A DNA stretch of 7,510 bases from positions 1 through 7,510 of the forward strand of contig JAFQDR010000268.1 in the NCBI GenBank assembly GCA_017415945.1, read 5' to 3'. The stretch is from Oscillospiraceae bacterium. GTDB taxonomy: Bacteria > Bacillota_A > Clostridia > Oscillospirales > Oscillospiraceae. Shown here in pieces: positions 5,898 through 7,510 of this stretch. Within the stretch, counting starts at the first letter, position 1. Each line of letters begins with the position of its first letter. A model generated the notes under the pieces. That model saw only the letters and a list, made by a program, of their open reading frames with translations. It was not told where the DNA came from and did not search any database. The position numbers and the translations under genes are program-made.

Positions 5898-5919
5898 TTT
5901 TTGTGCAGAAAAGCATAAA
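5898..5919 (+). repeat. Extra copy of the terminator-adjacent T-rich/A-rich element
   Basis: TTTTTGTGCAGAAAA followed by GCATAAA lies 12 bases after the terminator T-run. It resembles the sequence behind the two minus-strand terminators (TTTTTCTTTGCAGAAAA, then TTTCATAAAA). Here no -10 box follows at the same distance, so it does not look like a promoter by itself. A small dyad TTAAT-TTTTG-ATTAA follows at 5924-5938. The match was made by eye. Confidence 0.4.
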
Positions 5920-5953
5920 GTTCTTAATTTTTGATTAAATTTGTTCCATATTC

Positions 5954-5982
5954 TTGTCCTGTTCACAGATTCATGCTATACT
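5954..5982 (+). promoter_or_regulatory. Sigma-A-type promoter E of the XRE/LURP-one operon
   Basis: TTGTCC (5954-5959) and TATACT (5977-5982) are separated by 17 bases, with a TG one base before the -10 box (extended -10). This is a normal housekeeping promoter, unlike the four promoters further left. The -10 hexamer is repeated in tandem (5977-5988). An imperfect dyad CTATA-N7-TATAG (5976-5992) covers it and could be an operator for the regulator encoded directly downstream. Confidence 0.7.
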
Positions 5983-6015
5983 TATACTATAGAAACTTGT
6001 TTGAGGTGATCAGAA

Positions 6016-6246
6016 ATGACATTCAGTTATAATCGGTTATGGAAATTACTCATCGACAGAAAGATGAAAAAGAAGGATCTCTGCCAGCTTGCGGATATCA
6101 GTCATGTGGTGTTGACGCGCATGGCAAACGGAGGAAGCATTACGACAGATTCTTTACTCAAGATCTGCGTGGCGCTGAGCTGCCAACTGGATGATATTAT
6201 GGAACTCGTGGAGGATGACTCCGTCGTACAAGGAGGTAATGAATGA
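6016..6246 (+). CDS. Small XRE-family (Cro/C1-type) helix-turn-helix regulator
   Basis: The 76-residue protein is almost only a DNA-binding domain. NRLWKLLIDRKMKKKDLCQL (6-25) is followed by the turn and recognition helix (ADISHVVLTRMANGG, 26-40) and TTDSLLKICVALSCQLDDIMEL (43-64), the classic layout of small Cro-like regulators such as the YozG type. There is no membrane or ligand domain; the tail is short and acidic. GAGGTG (6003-6008) lies 7 bases before the ATG. The stop overlaps the next start (ATGA), and its last codons hold the ribosome binding site of that gene. It heads the operon and probably regulates its own promoter, which carries a dyad over the -10 box (inference). Confidence 0.93.
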   Translation: MTFSYNRLWKLLIDRKMKKKDLCQLADISHVVLTRMANGGSITTDSLLKICVALSCQLDDIMELVEDDSVVQGGNE

Positions 6247-6716
6247 AACTTTACATCAAACAGCGCATTTTCACCTGGGGAGATAAGTTCTCCATCTACG
6301 ATGAAAACGGCAATGAAAAATATTATGTTGAGGGTGAGATCCTTACCTTTGGTAAGAAGCTCCACCTGTACGATCTCGGGGGACGTGAACTTGCCTACAT
6401 AGAACAGCAACTTCTCACATTCCTGCCGAAGTATCTGATTTATCGCGGCGATGAAGAATTCGCGGAAGTGGTCAAGGAATTTACCTTCTTCCATCCGGAA
6501 TATACGGTCAACGGACCGGGTTGGACAGTGCATGGAGACTTCTTCGATCACGACTACGAAGTAGTAGACGGGGATACTGTCATTGCTTCTGTGAAGAAAG
6601 AATGGTTTACGCTCGGGGATGCATACGAGATTACCTTTGGCGCAGGAGTGGATGAAGTGGCGGCACTTTCCGTAGTGCTTGTAATTGATGCCTGCATTGA
6701 TGCGCAGCGGAATTAA
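6243..6716 (+). CDS. LURP-one-related (YxjI / tubby C-like) protein
   Basis: The 157-residue soluble protein begins MKLYIKQRIFTWGDKFSIYD, followed by a series of short strands of alternating pattern: YYVEGEILTFGKKLHLYD (27-44), ELAYIEQQLLTFLPKYLIYR (49-68), YTVNGPGWTVHGDFFDHDYEV (87-107), VIASVKKEWFTLGDAYEITF (113-132). It ends in a hydrophobic helix (136-152, VDEVAALSVVLVIDACI). This order, with the repeated 'F-W/F-x-x-x-Y-x-I' pieces and the buried C-terminal helix, is that of the LURP-one/YxjI family, which shares the tubby C-terminal fold. The length is normal. Its biochemical role in bacteria is not settled; binding of membrane lipids is suggested by the fold. GGAGG lies 6 bases before the ATG, and the start overlaps the regulator gene by 4 bases. 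Confidence 0.9.
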   Translation: MKLYIKQRIFTWGDKFSIYDENGNEKYYVEGEILTFGKKLHLYDLGGRELAYIEQQLLTFLPKYLIYRGDEEFAEVVKEFTFFHPEYTVNGPGWTVHGDFFDHDYEVVDGDTVIASVKKEWFTLGDAYEITFGAGVDEVAALSVVLVIDACIDAQRN

Positions 6717-6727
6717 CGGAGGCTATC

Positions 6728-7213
6728 ATGAATAAAACCAAAAGTTATTTGTTTGCATTTCTTCTTGGATTATTGACCGTAATCGTTTGTCTTGCTATCG
6801 GAGACGGTCTTATCGGTGTTGCCGGAACACTTGGGGATTGCGTATATGACGAATCGGGCGAATTGATTGAGTATGCCGTGCACGTTAGAGATGCGACAGG
6901 TAGAATCATCTTCTGGAGCGGACTTCTGCTCTTTCCCGTGATTCTGGCGTACTGGATCCGTCCGAGACATACCTGGATCAACATCCCGCTGTTTGTACTG
7001 TCTTGGTATGTGCTTTCTGCTATTTTCGGTTCCCATGGAAATCACTATTTCCTTGCACATCCGGCAAGAGGATTTATCAGTTTTTTTGAAGAATTCGATC
7101 CGTTCATCGTGGCAGTATTTATGTGGCTGACACAGTTGATCGTACTACTCGTGGTAAGAGGGATTATAAGGCTGATTCGTACATTGATTAACAGAAAGGA
7201 AACGACAACATGA
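6728..7213 (+). CDS. Small integral membrane protein, function unknown
   Basis: The 161-residue protein has four likely membrane helices: about 7-31 (weakly signal-like start), 60-77, 84-101 and 124-147. A polar loop (36-58, DCVYDESGELIEYAVHVRDA) lies between the first two, predicted outside, and the basic C-terminal tail (RLIRTLINRK) inside. A second loop, GSHGNHYFLAHPARG (101-115), contains three histidines. I do not recognise the family. GGAGG is 5 bases before the ATG. The gene follows the LURP-one gene by 11 bases and overlaps the next by 4 (ATGA), so it is part of the same operon. A role together with the membrane protein encoded downstream is likely, but no function can be assigned. 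Confidence 0.85.
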   Translation: MNKTKSYLFAFLLGLLTVIVCLAIGDGLIGVAGTLGDCVYDESGELIEYAVHVRDATGRIIFWSGLLLFPVILAYWIRPRHTWINIPLFVLSWYVLSAIFGSHGNHYFLAHPARGFISFFEEFDPFIVAVFMWLTQLIVLLVVRGIIRLIRTLINRKETTT

Positions 7214-7510
7214 AATACGCTGCAGATTTTCGATACATCGCCCGTGAAGCTCTTCGCGGCAAATGGCTCATCGCTGTTCTGACCGCATTTGTGGCATCTC
7301 TGATCGGTGCCCAGATCGCATCCGGCGGAGGCGGCGGTGGATCAAATAGCAATAATAACAACAGTGGTATCAATCTGAATGAATACTTCTCTCCGGAAGT
7401 GCTGAACTTCTTCCGCATAGCATTGGCGGCTCTGCTGGTGTATGCCGTGATCAGTATCATTATCTCTCTGATTATCGGTGGCGCTGGTAAACTTGGATAC
7501 GCCCGCTTCA
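7210..7510 (+). CDS. DUF975 family integral membrane protein, C-terminus cut by window edge
   Basis: One hundred residues are visible before the right edge. The start, MKYAADFRYIAREALRGKWLIA, followed by a first membrane helix (about 19-37), a glycine run, then a Ser/Asn-rich loop (SGGGGGGSNSNNNNSG, 38-53) and a second helix (about 68-90) ending in GGAGKLGYARF, matches the N-terminus of DUF975 proteins. These are polytopic membrane proteins of Bacillota with unknown function. The glycine/serine loop after the first helix is common in the family. The ATG at 7210 overlaps the stop of the previous gene (ATGA), and AAAGGA lies about 9 bases upstream. It is the fourth gene of the operon. Confidence 0.88.
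   Translation, partial: MKYAADFRYIAREALRGKWLIAVLTAFVASLIGAQIASGGGGGGSNSNNNNSGINLNEYFSPEVLNFFRIALAALLVYAVISIIISLIIGGAGKLGYARF

Noticed and set aside
7188..7460. Minus-strand open frame with a proline run opposite the DUF975 gene
   Set aside because: The proline run is the mirror of the glycine codons in DUF975, and the plus strand fits the known family.

Overview
The window looks like chromosomal DNA of a moderate-GC Gram-positive member of the Bacillota, most likely class Clostridia. Evidence: strong GGAGG-type ribosome binding sites, TATAAT-like -10 boxes, a lipobox lipoprotein, and protein families typical of Clostridia (a DUF4179-type anti-sigma protein, a zinc-finger anti-sigma protein, a DUF975 membrane protein, a LURP-one/YxjI-like protein). 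No species can be named. There is no rRNA, tRNA, CRISPR array, transposase or phage gene.

Left part, minus strand (about 1-3590), read right to left. An ECF sigma factor (3586-3086) overlaps a membrane-anchored zinc-finger anti-sigma factor (3096-2461) and ends at a hairpin terminator. A new promoter directly behind it drives a second sigma factor (2316-1753), which overlaps a DUF4179-type membrane anti-sigma protein (1760-723). A second terminator again abuts a promoter, which reads into a lipoprotein gene (500 to beyond the left edge).

Middle, plus strand (about 3690-5885). A divergent promoter region of 166 bp separates the first sigma operon from a third sigma factor (3753-4295). This overlaps a 518-residue protein with about seven membrane segments and a large predicted outer domain, likely its regulator. 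A long GGAA-loop hairpin terminates the operon.

Right part, plus strand (about 5954-7510). A sigma-A-type promoter drives a tightly packed four-gene operon: a small XRE-family regulator, a LURP-one-like protein, a four-helix membrane protein, and a DUF975 protein cut by the right edge.

The main theme is signal transduction across the membrane. Three sigma factors, each translationally coupled to a different type of membrane partner, lie side by side. Their promoters, and that of the lipoprotein gene, share a short element (TTYATR exactly 9 nt before the -10 box). T-rich/A-rich inverted repeats lie just upstream of three of these promoters and behind the third terminator. This suggests the four transcription units share a promoter class or regulator. 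No gap between genes exceeds 300 bases; the three larger gaps (501-722, 3587-3752, 5842-6015) hold the terminators and promoters listed.
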